DNA from: Oscarella lobularis
Taxonomy: Eukaryota > Porifera > Homoscleromorpha > Homosclerophorida > Oscarellidae
Length of the DNA stretch: 64,000 nucleotides
NCBI RefSeq assembly: GCF_947507565.1
Contig: NC_089176.1
Location: 1,116,001 to 1,180,000 of the forward strand
Direction of reading: 5' to 3'
Each line of letters begins with the position of its first letter. Position 1 is the first letter of the stretch. Position numbers and translations under genes: made by a program. This document shows, piece after piece, positions 52,420 through 63,857 of the stretch. Below the pieces are notes generated by a model. It did no database searches and was not told the DNA's origin. It saw nothing but the letters and a program-made list of their open reading frames with translations.

Positions 52420-54840
52420 TCACAACAAACCTTGCTTTCTCAAGTCCTCATACGTTTTCTTTGTGACGACATTGCCAAGTGAGTCTTCAAATTCTTCCTC
52501 TCGATCTGCCTGCCATCTTTCCTTTTCCTTGTTTGCTTTGAGTTTCGCCCAAACTAAAAAAGGGTTCTGTGTAAGTTTCATACCGCGATTCCAATTAGTT
52601 TGTTACGTTGCTGAGCTTCAGGTATGCTTGTGATATTAGCAAAGTGAGCCGTATTGGGAATTCCGAGGCAACGCATTCCGTGAGCGTGACGCCATTCCTA
52701 AAAGAAAAGAATAGAAACGGTGGTGTGAAGCCACCGTGCGCCGGCTTACCGAAAAATGCCTTTGAAATGCCTTGGGTCCTCTGTATCGATAATTTCCACA
52801 GACTTCACATTCGTAGTACATATTCAATCCGTGTAGTTTGTAAAGCCAATAGGGTATAGGCTACGCATATAAAGAAAAGAATTCCAGCTAAGAGAGAAGC
52901 GTCGAATTTTCTCCACCTTTCCATCCCAGCCTAGCGGAAGATTCTTTGGATTGTACGGAATAGCATCACCTTCGTCTGAGTCAGAATCGCTAGCAGGTGC
53001 TTCCTCTTCTTCCTCTTCTTCCTCCTACAGGCAAAACAGAGAATGATGCACCAGTACAGCATCATCAGCAAATCTATTACCTCGAGTTCTCCGGCTGTTC
53101 TGGCTTGCTTTCGTTCTACGTTATCCCTAGTCGCTTTCTTTTGATCCTGCACGCCAAAAGACAGAGATATTAACATTAAACTAATGCACAGTCGTTACTC
53201 ACAGCCAGCACTTCAACGAAGAAATAGATTTGAGCTTCCTTGTATGCAATTTCTCGATTCCTCTCGTCAATGTCCCTATCGAAAACGTTAGTACATAGAT
53301 ACGCCACGAGGCTGTGCAGCTACTTCGGCTGGGCCTTTCTTCCCTTAGCAAACACAGCTGGAGGAAGACTTGATAAGTCCTTTCCTAAAGAGAAAAATAC
53401 TCAGCAATTTTCGCTATGGTATAATCAAGTGGTACCTTTAGTACTAAAGAGTCTCTCGGATCTTTCTTGCAATGTGCTAAGTATGAAACGACTTAGTCAA
53501 TCAAAACACGCGCGCCAAGTTTCTCGCTAACCCTCCGCATTTGAGTCCCAATGCCATCAGAGCTGACTTCAGACGATCCAGCCCCAAAAGAGCTAAATCT
53601 TTGCTAGACGCAAATCCAGATAGATCCAGCGGAGCGCCAGTCTTCATCATTGCACTACCACTGTCTTTCTACAAAATTTCCGAAATATATTCAATACTCG
53701 AAGTAGGACAAAAAAATCCACTTACTTTCCATCCAGGGAAAATTCCAGTGGCCCACTGAATGTCAAAATCTTTCGTCGCCTTTTCTACTAATTCCTTGTC
53801 AATGTCCATGAGAGGTTTGACGCGACTGCAGTAGTTGTACAGATAATCGAGGAGGTGATCTAAATACCTGAAAACGCACATTTCTAAATCATTTTATTCA
53901 TTGATCTCATAATCGTACTTGTGATAATCATGTCCTTTTTTCTCCTTATTGATGTCGTAAAGTTGCCCGAACACGTTCAGATATCTCAAATAATCCATTT
54001 TCTGTCACATGAAATGTAGAGAGAGTTCTTCACGCTCTCTCTTTCGTTTACCTCCATTCCTTTGATGTTGACAAATCTCACGTAGAGACGATGTAAATCT
54101 AAATACTTTCCATATCCCTCTTCATCGCTAAAGTCAACCAAATCTACAAGCAAGCAGAATGACTTAGAGATTCTCTCGATTCAGGAAACAGACTCTGGTA
54201 TTGTTCGCTCGGATTCTTCCTCTCCTCGGCCAACCTCATAAACTCAAGTTGCATGGGCTCTTGAATCTAAATTAAATGAATAAATTATTAATTTTTGTCA
54301 ATGAGAAATTCGCAAACAAATAAAATAGCTCGTGCACAATGGATCCAACAACGGAAACTGACTCTGACCTCTCCAGGATATCGTCGATGAAATTCCTTCA
54401 ACTGTCGAAATCGATCGTAGAACTCATTAAGCTCATTGGGACCGGAGAGAGACTGAATCTCCTCTTTTCGTGAGCTGTGCATATAGATCACCGTCGATTC
54501 CATACTCTACGTTACGTTCTCTCTCTTACCCGTCTTCATCTTCGTACAATTCGACGAGGGCCTTGCAGGACGATCTCGATCGCTAAGAGACGAACAAGTC
54601 GTTCTCGACTTCATCTAAATGCGCTTGCTTTCGGTTACGTCCAACAGGTCCTTGATCCGATGTTCCGAGTTGATGTGCTCCCTCACCTTGAGGAAAAAAG
54701 ACGTTGGCGCGATGTCGAGTGGCGTTTCGAATGTCGATGCGTACCGAGGACTTTTTCAGTAGCTTTTCCTGTACCATGGCGTCTTCGAGACGCTCTCGTT
54801 CTTCGTGATAGCGACGCTGTTGCTCCACGAGAGTCTCCAT
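52420..54840 (-). CDS. SF3A3: SF3A3 (SF3a60), U2 snRNP splicing factor
   Basis: Subunit of SF3a, needed for the active 17S U2 snRNP and branch-site recognition. Seventeen minus-strand exons: 54840-54745, 54686-54639, 54561-54530, 54474-54369, 54266-54194, 54143-54052, 54001-53919, 53867-53726, 53668-53532, 53476-53436, 53384-53324, 53275-53203, 53146-53081, 53024-52917, 52860-52750, 52697-52607, 52553-52420; 497 residues (human 501). Start [18 protein letters not shown], middle [31 protein letters not shown]-like [19 protein letters not shown], acidic stretch, then [26 protein letters not shown] and a matrin-type zinc finger ([19 protein letters not shown]...). Ends [12 protein letters not shown] as in human. 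All phases close to one frame. It is divergent from COX10 with 215 bases between starts. Confidence 0.96.
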
Positions 54841-55055
54841 TTTGGAACTGACGCGCGCTAACAGGTGGCCGAAGAATCTGCGAATCAAACTCTTTCTCAA
54901 GAACGACAAAATTAAAAGCTAGTGCATTCAGCTGGAGTATCGCTCCTTTACCCGATTTTTGGAAGTTTGTTTCGAGTAGTAGCGCGCGGTAGAGGAATTC
55001 GCACGTGGTTGCGTCACTACGACTCGAATCGACCGGTTTTTCGGATAAACTAGAG

Positions 55056-56403
55056 ATGCTTGAGCACATCTGTCCTTGCCGTTAGTATCGCTGCACGCTA
55101 AGTCAATTCTTTCCTTTATATTTCAAACTGTTCAGGTCATTCAGCCATCCTCGCGAGTCGTCTCTTCGCGAGATTCCGATCGGTGACAACAAAACATACT
55201 ATCTACGTCATTTTACAGTGTCTCGTTCTCATTAGCGCTACGCAGGTGCCATAGTTCGACTTCGCAAAGAAGAAGAAGACCGAGAATCAATTGATATCGA
55301 TGCCGATGAAAAATTGACTCAGTTGTCATGGAAACGGCTACCCAAGTTCTATCTACAGCTATCAAAATATAGGCTGACAGGTGCAACTGAAAATAAGGAT
55401 CGTTCGTTTATAATTATTATTATTGATTGCAAAGGATTGGTTGTCATGACGGCAATGGCTGGATACGCAATTGCTCCTGAATCACTTGAGCTAGGAACAT
55501 TTGCGTGGCTCTCTCTAGGTACAGGACTGTGTTCGGCCGCAGCCAATGCAATAAATCAGGTAACCATGGAAGTTTTCTTCCTCCTTCATTTCCTTTCACA
55601 ATTCAACAGTATATAGAAATTCCTTACGACTCAAAAATGTCTCGAACGAAGAACAGGGTCCTAGTTCGCAAATTCATAACGTAAGTGCTAGAGCACGTGG
55701 TCAAATCAAACCATTACGCTCTATTAGGCCTTTGCACGCTATTGGCTTTGCATCAGTGTCAGGATTGACGGGGGTCCTTGCACTGGCAACGCAGGTGAAC
55801 GTCCTGACAGCCGCACTTGGAGCAGCCAACATCGTACTCTACACCGCAGCCTATACGCCTCTAAAACGAGTCACGATACTGAATACGTGGATTGGAGCCG
55901 TCGTCGGCGCGGTGCCGCCTCTTATGGGATACGCGGCGAATGTGGGCGAACTTGGACTGGGCTGTCTGCCCTTATTCGGACTTCTCTTCTCGTGGCAAAT
56001 GGTTCATTTTAATGCGCTGAGTTGGAATCTCAAGGGGGACTACACTCGGGGTGGATATAAGATGATGGCTGTGTCTGATCCGAACTTGTGTCGGCGTGTT
56101 GCTTTGAGACATTGTCTCGCTTTGATACCCGTTTGCGTTATGGCTCCGTTGTTTGGTGTGACTACGTGGTGGTTTGTTGTTGATTCGTCGGTGGTGAATG
56201 CGTGGTTTGCTTGGTTAGGGTGGAGGTTCTACAAGAGGGCGGACAATCGGTCGGCGAGACGACTTTTTCAGTTCAGTTTGTTGCACTTGCCGTTGATTAT
56301 GGCGCTGATGTTGATCAATAAGAAGCACTGGGGTGGGCAGAAAGAAGAGGAAGAAGACAGTAACGTTGAAACTGAGTTTGCTAGTGTCGCTGTTCATATG
56401 TAA
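55056..56403 (+). CDS. COX10: COX10, heme A (protoheme IX) farnesyltransferase
   Basis: Inner-mitochondrial-membrane UbiA-type prenyltransferase that makes heme O for cytochrome oxidase. Exons 55056-55080, 55136-55182, 55236-55380, 55435-55559, 55610-55680, 55728-56403; 362 residues. The start (MLEHICPCRHSAILASRLFARFRSR) looks like an Arg/Ser/Leu-rich mitochondrial presequence. UbiA motifs: NAINQYIEIPYDSKMSRTKNR and HFNALSWNLKGDYTRGGYKMM; YTPLKR and NTWIGAVVGAVPPLMG lie between; several membrane helices. The C-terminus adds an acidic tail absent from human. A 26-base G run follows the stop. Confidence 0.95.
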
Positions 56404-56465
56404 AGCTTTTCTAATGAAATACATGTAGCAACAACACCAGATGCAGCATGCAAAATCAACAGCGC

Positions 56466-56491
56466 GGGGGGGGGGGGGGGGGGGGGGGGGG
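56466..56491 (+). repeat. 26-base G homopolymer between COX10 and the next gene
   Basis: Uninterrupted G run about 60 bases after the COX10 stop and about 70 bases beyond the end of the opposing gene. G-quadruplex potential on the plus strand. Confidence 0.9.
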
Positions 56492-56562
56492 ATACAGAAG
56501 AGTGCAAGAGAGCAGTGCCAAAACACACAAGCAGCAGCAGCGTATTGTCATATGTCATATCT

Positions 56563-58545
56563 TCATTTTTCTCGCATGTCATTCAACTCCAAGTCGTTGG
56601 TTGGATCATCGGCGTCATCACTACTATCGGACTCAACAAGGCTTGGAGTTGGAAAGGCTGAGCCAGTCGAAATTCCGCTGTCCACGGATTCGACAGGCGA
56701 AAAGATTTCCGGCGCATTTGAGGCGGGTTGAGACGATAAGGACAGAGATTCACGAGGCCTGGCCCTCTGAAAGCTGGCAGTAGTTGGAACTAGAATATGA
56801 GAAAACTCCGGCCTGTTTTGTACTGTTTCGCTACTCCGTTCAACTTCCGTTCTGGTTCTAATTGCAGTCGCTTCAGCGAGCAGACTACCAGTATTAGGAT
56901 CGTGAGCTTGAAAAACACCAGTGAAGCGGTCAAGCAGTCCAGCCACTGTGCGTGTACCGGTCTGTTCCTTCGCTCTAGCAACCCTGCGGCCGCCAGCCTC
57001 CGAAGTACCTGTAACATCTGATGGTGGGACGGGAGATTGGGTGGGAAGCGATTCGGGAAGCGATTCGGGAAGATGATTACCAGAATGAGGCACGAGCGTA
57101 TCACTAAGCGTGGAAACTTCTCTTTGAGTTGGATGATTTGAAGAGGTACTCTTTTTCTCCCGAGTCTTCTGTCCAGCTTTCTCTGTTTCAGATACTGTTG
57201 GCTTGGCAGACGCTTTCCTCTCGTTGGCACTAGTGCTCCTCGTCTTGCGACTTTTTTGATTCTTTGCAGAGGCATTCTCACTTGCATTTCGCCTTGAGGT
57301 CGTAGACGTGTATCCACTGGCGGCTGCCACTTCAGTTTTCAGAGGAATCGTCCTCAAATCAACGCTACCCAATATTTCCGGAAGACCAATTCCACAATAA
57401 GGAATTTGCCACGAATGCGGCAATGGAAGCGTTCGCTTGTACAGTTCAGCTAGCGTATGACAGTCGGGGCGATAGAGCGAGAACAAATTTAAAGATACAA
57501 CAGGAAACTTCTTTCGCGGATCGCACACCGTCCCTTCGTAGAGCCAATCAAAGTCGTCTATAGTTGCTCGAATCGTTATAGACTCGGAGTCAACCAATGC
57601 TCCGTTTTCAACTTCCCAATACGATCTCTCAGCTCGTATGACAGCTCTGCTAGGAGTAGGAAAGTCGACACTTTTAACACTTATGAACGTTTCCTTGTTT
57701 GGTTCAGAGGACGGCTGACGCAAAGGAACCGATAGTGGAAGCGCTGTTATAGCACTTTTCAGGGCCTTTTGTTGATTAATGACGGCAATTATAGCTGAAT
57801 TATCAGGCTGGGAGTTACGTTTTGTTGGTTTCGTTTTCTCCATCACCCAGTCAGTGTTGATGGAGACATCTCTATCACGCAACCATTCGGCAATCACAAT
57901 CAGCTTCACGATTTCCTTTATCTTCAGGAACTGAGGCTCGTCGTGGTAGGCAATGCTGTCAAAGATCGCTGTAGCATATTCCGTATACGCTCGCCTCTCA
58001 ACATCCTCTATACGCATTTTTGGTTCACCATTGAAAACAAAACTGTCTCCCACGTCCGTGCCACGAACCTCCTGGCACGACATGTACACTGCCCCCGGAG
58101 AGCCATCAATGGGAAAGTCCGACCGGTCAGCGAGTCCCTCGAGGTTACTGCTCGTCTTTGAGGCTTTGAAAGTGTTTTTCTCGTCGTTGCTTCGCACTCC
58201 AGCACTAAGACACTTCATGGACCAGTCAGCCCCTAGCAGAAGCTCGCCAAGCTCTGTGTGGCGCAACCATTCAGGATCAAAATGTAAATACCATCTGCCG
58301 CAAAAAGGGTGGCCTAGAATGAATCCGCAAAACGCAAAAATTGGTCGCGTTTGATCGACGTATACTAGCCGGAAAACAGCAGCGCAGTCCTCTTCGGTTA
58401 TGGTGGGGACTTTGGGAGAAGCGTCAAAAAGGAGATAAGGAACGCCGTTGTCATTAATACGTGTGCCAACCAACTTCAGTGCAGTTGGAAGGGAGAAATG
58501 AAATGAGCCGTCCTTCTCTCCGCTGACCTCAACGTGTGACGGCAT
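56563..58545 (-). CDS. unrecognised 660-residue protein next to the RdRP-helicase
   Basis: A single open frame; the first real ATG is at 58545 (MPSHVEVSGEKDG). No family recognised. Residues 1-360 look globular, with aromatic-rich segments (FAFCGFILGHPFCGRWYLHFDPEWLRH, DDFDWLYEGTVCDP, LPHSWQIPYCGIGLPE). Residues 380-660 are Ser/Thr/Lys/Glu-rich and probably disordered, with a basic stretch (KNQKSRKTRSTSANERK) and an acidic end (SDSSDDADD). No signal peptide or membrane helix. It lies on the same strand as the RdRP-helicase gene and only 175 bases downstream of its stop, so a joint transcript or related function is conceivable but not shown. The lack of introns is shared with the largely intron-poor fusion gene. 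Confidence 0.7.
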   Translation of the reverse strand: MPSHVEVSGEKDGSFHFSLPTALKLVGTRINDNGVPYLLFDASPKVPTITEEDCAAVFRLVYVDQTRPIFAFCGFILGHPFCGRWYLHFDPEWLRHTELGELLLGADWSMKCLSAGVRSNDEKNTFKASKTSSNLEGLADRSDFPIDGSPGAVYMSCQEVRGTDVGDSFVFNGEPKMRIEDVERRAYTEYATAIFDSIAYHDEPQFLKIKEIVKLIVIAEWLRDRDVSINTDWVMEKTKPTKRNSQPDNSAIIAVINQQKALKSAITALPLSVPLRQPSSEPNKETFISVKSVDFPTPSRAVIRAERSYWEVENGALVDSESITIRATIDDFDWLYEGTVCDPRKKFPVVSLNLFSLYRPDCHTLAELYKRTLPLPHSWQIPYCGIGLPEILGSVDLRTIPLKTEVAAASGYTSTTSRRNASENASAKNQKSRKTRSTSANERKASAKPTVSETEKAGQKTREKKSTSSNHPTQREVSTLSDTLVPHSGNHLPESLPESLPTQSPVPPSDVTGTSEAGGRRVARAKEQTGTRTVAGLLDRFTGVFQAHDPNTGSLLAEATAIRTRTEVERSSETVQNRPEFSHILVPTTASFQRARPRESLSLSSQPASNAPEIFSPVESVDSGISTGSAFPTPSLVESDSSDDADDPTNDLELNDMREK

Positions 58546-58720
58546 GCTGGTGATTGGGGAACAATGCAAGGAAAGGGATGAGCAATTACGTTTTATGCGA
58601 CGATTCTCACGTGGGCAATTACTTCGTGACTAGAGAAGAAGATGGTCAATGACAACGAGGCTATATGATAACGCGCAGAGTGAAACCTGATATCACCATT
58701 CATTCATCATTCGTTCGTCT

Positions 58721-61700
58721 CTAGACATGTTCCCATTTATATCCTGACATCGCGGTGTTGCGTTTTCCACGCCTCCTAGATCTAACAGGTGCTCCTTTAC
58801 TGCGTGGACCAGACTGAAAACCTAATAGGTCAAGGAAATAGTACAGTTATCTCCGCACGCAACAGTAAGCCTCTCTAATCCGGACACACAGCTGGGACCA
58901 AAAAAGAAGTCCGGAGTGGGTTTTAAGACATTTTGTATAGGGTGAGGAGAGTGTCCAGACTGAGTGGTCTTACTGTAAGATCACGTACCACTGCTGTTTT
59001 GACGATAAACGGCAAGATTCCTCTCTTTGATCCAGTCAAGCCATTTGCTCCATTCCGTGCATTTTTTCAGCGTTTTCTCGCTTCCCACCACGATCAGACC
59101 TCGCTTGGCGCGTGTGAGAACTAGCCAAAATAGCGACGAATCGTTCAGAACGCCAGTGCTTCCGTGATCATTGCATCTCACAGTCGAAAAGACGACGACA
59201 TCGAATTCGCGACCAAACACGTCGTCGACGGTTTTCACTTCAACAGGCCTACGTACGCATTCTGCCTGAGCAACGTACGGAGTGATAACACACACACCGT
59301 TCGACACCACATCGCCACCTTGAAGTATTTCTTGGAGGATTCGGTCAACTTCTTCCAACTCTTCACGATTCAGTTTTGACCCGTTGCAATCCCTCTCTCG
59401 TCCATCGACGTTGACAAACGCAACAGGATAGGAGCTACTAGGCCAACAAAAGCCAGCAGGAGGAACGCGAGGTACCTCGTCACAAGTCGAAAGGTTGTAG
59501 AACATCTTCAGTGGATATTCTGCAATACCGCGATGCATTCGAAATTGAGTGCGAAGACGGTGCACGCAAAGACCGACGTTCGCCAGTCGATGATAAAGCG
59601 TAGAATAAAAGTGATTTTGTCCGTATTCATTCTGACAAAGATCGCCAACCATAGTTAATTTTTTGCATCCACCTGCGAGAGCCGAAACCATAATGCATTC
59701 AGGCAGAAGATGAGCATCGTCGACGACAATGTAGCTGAACCTCATGTAGTGCTGAGCGCCTGGCTGATAGGTAAAGACAATTCGACTACCATAGTCGTCA
59801 CCCCCGCGAAACATATCGTTACAGTCTAGGTCCACAATGTCACTGGCTCGAATTGCTAATTTCGCTCGCTCAATGAGAACATTGATGCCACATCTATTCG
59901 GAGCCACAACCAAAACGGCATCACCGTACATTCTGAGCCATCCGCACGCAATTTCAACAGCCACTTGCGTTTTCCCGGTGCCTGGAGGACCGTCAATGAT
60001 CGTGACTGAATCAGAAGACCCGAGCATTTTCGGCTTGGCGTCGTTTGAGGAGTCGCATTCATTCAACGTCAGCGGAGAAATCATTGACGAAACTACCAGC
60101 GTCAGGCTGCTGTCAGCGTCGGGACGCGCTAGACAAACCTTCTCCAGTGCTTTTCTCGTTGAAAAGTACTGGACAAAGTCGGCGAGACAGAAGGCATCCC
60201 AGATGGTGCGCCTGGCAATTAGATCGTCAATCAGATCTTGTCCGCCTGGAGAAAGTAGCCTTGTCGTAACGTGCCCGGTTGCATTCGGCCTAACAACTTG
60301 AAGAACATAGTCTAGATTTTCTTTGCAGTCGCGAATCATCATCGCATCGCCGGCTTTTAACTCCAAACTACCGTGAAGAAATGAGACTAGGACAGTATCA
60401 GGATCGGTGCCTCGACGAACTTTGACGGTGACTATAGTGCCGCATCTCGCAGCTGCAACCCTTTGAAGCATTTCCGTACAAAGACGAGTTGTCCATGTGC
60501 GATAGTAGTTGAAAGCGGGTCCCCACAGACACTGGTCATTGAAGGTAACCTTTCCATCCCGAAGTGATTTCAGTAGTGCGTCTGCTTCCTGCACGTTGGA
60601 CGAAAACGGCGTTTCGTCAAATAAGCGACGGAGTTCGGAGCTGCCAAAGCGCAGCTTGTTTTCTATCATTGAAGACAGCAAACGATGAACCCTCGACGAC
60701 GTCACTAGGTTGTCCTCATCAACTGAGAAGTCTCTAAGATTAAGAGCGAACGAAGACGGAGTCGACAGTAATCCCAATAACACGTCGAGATAATCGATGA
60801 CCGACTGCAGAGCAGCAGATCCTCGAAACAGAAAGGATTCAATAAATGGAGCAACAAACGCTTTCTGCGCCTAAGTTCACAGAAAAGATTTAGACAAGAC
60901 TACAGCCTACGTACTCTCGTCGCTTTTACCCGCGTTCTTGCTTCTTTCAGTCTCCTCCACAGACTTCCTAGACTGCTTATCCTTCGCTTTTCTTGAAGTT
61001 CTTCTTCGAGTCGCGTTATTTCAATTAGACACTGTTCTTCAAAATGATTTGAGTCTTTGAGCGCCTCTCTCAGCAGCAGGTCATCATCAGTTGAGTCGTC
61101 GATTTCCTGGTCGTTTCTTCCGTAGGCCCGCTTCATCGTCGGTGGTCGAAAAATCGCTGGTAAATTATCTTCTGGCGAAGTCCAGATGTACACCTCTAAA
61201 CGCCTGTAGGCTTCCTTTTGTATTCGTGTCTCTCGTTCTTTCATTCTCGCGTTATAACGGTCAAGAGCGACGCTACATTTCGGACCCTCAGCGGTGAACT
61301 TCATAAAAATGAAAGTATTTCCCTTGCTTCCCTTGTAGAGCTGCAACGTCGTACCGTCCCAAAAAATAGAATAGTCTCTATCAAGTCGAACTTTTCCAGA
61401 TCCTCCGCCGCGCACCGCCATACAGCTTACCACATCACAAGTAGTCAGCTGAGACAGGCACACGACCTTCTCGTCGTCGCTAAACGGAAAAGATCCGCAG
61501 AATAAGACGGCCAGGACCAATGAAACGCTGTCAACAACGAACTCAAAGACGAACAGCTTGGCTTGCTTGAGACGCATCAGAGCGGTCAATATCGACGGGT
61601 TGAGCGTGCTTGCAGATAACGACGGCATGGATCGCCATCCCAATCCACATCTGTCAAGACCTAGAGCCGTCAAGTCGCTGGGACGAAAGATATTCGAATG

Positions 61701-63803
61701 ATAGAGTGCGTTGAAAATTTGGGACATAGGAAGAACGGGCTGCAGTGCCTTGTCGGGGGTAACGTCGAGGAGAGCGAGACGACGTTCCACTAGACTCATT
61801 CTCGAAAAGTTGATGTGGGTGGCGACGTTCTCGAACGACGACGCTGGTTTTTCGCACTTATTCCACCACTTCCAGACGAGTCGAAATAACTGATAATCGG
61901 AAAAGTTGACCTCAAGATTCTTAACAACGTCGGCGAGAACGTCGTCCGATATCGGCTGATTCGAGCGGAGATTGGAAAGCGCGTTGTCCTGGACAAACAA
62001 GCGACCCATTTCTTCCATAGTCAACCAAACGGGCCGAAATCCTTCTTTCGGAGTTGGGACGCTCGCGAGATGGTGAGAAATAGTCACGCACATTCCGGTC
62101 TTGGCAGCGTCAACGGCGACGGAGAACAATCGCGCCAATTCCTGGCATTCCACAGACCGAATTCCACGAGCGTCCGCCCACTTGTTAAACAGTCTGTCAA
62201 TGGTAGACAACATTGTCGTATCGTAACAAGCGAAACCGTCGACTGGATCATCGCTTTGACTAAAATCGGTCAGCGACAATCGATAATCAAAAGGTTTCAT
62301 TAGACGAAAAGAGGGCAAATCCAGATCCTCGTCCCAACAGACAAAAAACTTGTCGCCGTCTAGATCGCCTCCCGCCATTTCGTCGGCGTGCGGACGATCG
62401 CCGTTCACCGGAAACACTATGCAATCAACGAGATGCCGACAGGCAGGTATGTCGACGCAGGTGAGCCAACGAATGTCGCCGACGTGGTGAGCAGGACTGC
62501 GGCCTACGACGAGAGAAACGTCGACGAATACCTGCGGATCGCCGCGAATTGTCGGCTGAAAGAAACATTGTCCGTATTGAAGAGTCTTGGACGGGTCGGC
62601 AATACCGTATACAAAGCGCGAGTCTTCGATGGGAATTTGAAGTTTTTCCGACCGAGATTTGCCCCTTTGTGCGGACTTACCTCGTTTCAGGCTGCTCTGC
62701 AAATCGCGAAGCTGTCGTCTAGCGTCGTCGTGGTTGTCGTTCTGCATCAGCTTGGCGGCGAGTTCGTAATGGCCAAAGGCCGACAGGTAGGTGATCGCGA
62801 CGTTCGAGTCCTCCAGCAATCGTTGGACGTTGTGGAAGTGATTTTTCTGCTTTTGCAGAAAGACGCGATCGGGAACGCCCAGGCAAGAAAGCAGTTGAAT
62901 GAACTGACGATTCAGTTTGCCACATTCCACCGGTCTGGAGAAACCGACCAAAGCCAGCACGTGCGGACTCGGTAAACGCCACTCAAACTTTCGCATAGAC
63001 GGCCGAATTCGGATTCCGCGAGACAGACTAAGGTCCAGTGCAAGAACACCCTTGCATCCTTGAAGGCGAATTTGAAATACGGAGGGAACAACGTATTTTT
63101 GTCGCTCGTACAGCCATCGATAGTGCGTCGGCAAATTTTCCATTACTTTTCGTGCAGAGTTCAATGAAATGTATCCACATCCGTCTGTAAAATTATAACC
63201 GTTTCTCTCAACGTCCTCGACAATAGAAATATCAGAATCGGTTAGAGTGGCAACCTCGTCTGCATCGGACAAAAGCAGTCCAATTCGAGCCATTTTCTTG
63301 CTTGTCGGACGAATATCAAAATTGCCAAAGGGAGAATACAAGGCTGACGCGCTTCTTGCAAGCCGACTATTATAGAGGAGACACCCTCTCCCTCTTAGCA
63401 GACTGGCACTGTGGCCAAAGAATTTGTACACAGACACCAAGCTGCCACTAGAAACCCGGAAGCCTCTGTTGAGAATGCATTTAATGGCTGCCGGTTCCAG
63501 AGACTTCGAAAAATTTACAAGAAGAAAATCATTTACGTTGTACTTTCGAAATAGGGGGCACGTTTTAGTCGCCTCCACTTGCAAGTGCCACGTGTATTGA
63601 GCTTGTATCCACGTTGTGCTTGTGTCTTTCCTCAAAAAGATTCGCTTGATGACAAGGCGGCCGTCATTATAGTCAGAAACAAGGTCTTCAAAGTCAAATA
63701 GAGGAAAAACGTTCGGAACGTAGTCTTGAGGCTCATTTCTTCTAACAGTTTGTCCCGGTATCTTTCTCGCTCTGCGGTGAGATTTCCTGCCAGCAAACGA
63801 CAT
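58721..63803 (-). CDS. cellular RNA-dependent RNA polymerase fused to an SF1 (UPF1/ZNFX1-like) helicase
   Basis: Three minus-strand exons: 63803-60915, 60870-58989, 58821-58721; 1623 residues, all phases consistent. Residues 1-963 are an RNA-silencing RdRP: FTDGCGYIS (about 205), QIRLQGCKGVLALD (about 250), IRIRPSMRKF, VGDIRWLTCVDIPACRHLVDC (about 440) and the catalytic GGDLDGDKFF with Asp at about 480, 482 and 484. A coiled-coil end (EEQCLIEITRLEEELQEKRR) leads to a 44-base intron. Residues 964-1623 are a helicase: IDGPPGTGKT (about 1255-1264), FSYIVVDDAHLLPE, MVGDLCQ, RTQFRMH, VDDVFGREFDVVVFSTVR and LVLTRAKRGLIVVG. The tail in exon 3 is basic (RSRRRGKR). The Walker B reads DDAH rather than DEA-. 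The predicted role is making double-stranded RNA for small-RNA pathways with built-in unwinding; no fusion partner is broken. Confidence 0.88.
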
Positions 63804-63857
63804 ATTCGGGTCCTCCCAACTCTCGCACGTGATCAGTGGGGACTTTCCGACTTTGAA
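63804..63857. promoter_or_regulatory. 54-base head-to-head intergenic region (likely bidirectional promoter)
   Basis: Only 54 bases separate the start codons of the RdRP-helicase (minus) and the P-loop ATPase (plus). The core promoters must lie here or within the coding regions. No TATA box seen. Confidence 0.55.

Noticed and set aside
58981-60783. Helicase as an independent gene ending at 58981
   Set aside because: No convincing own start codon; its reading frame continues upstream to an acceptor in phase with the RdRP donor, and downstream a strong donor leads to an in-frame tail exon.
58900-63803. Viral origin of the RdRP
   Set aside because: Its motifs (DLDGD, GxKG, RPSM, GDIR) are those of cellular two-barrel silencing RdRPs, not of RNA-virus polymerases, and it has introns.
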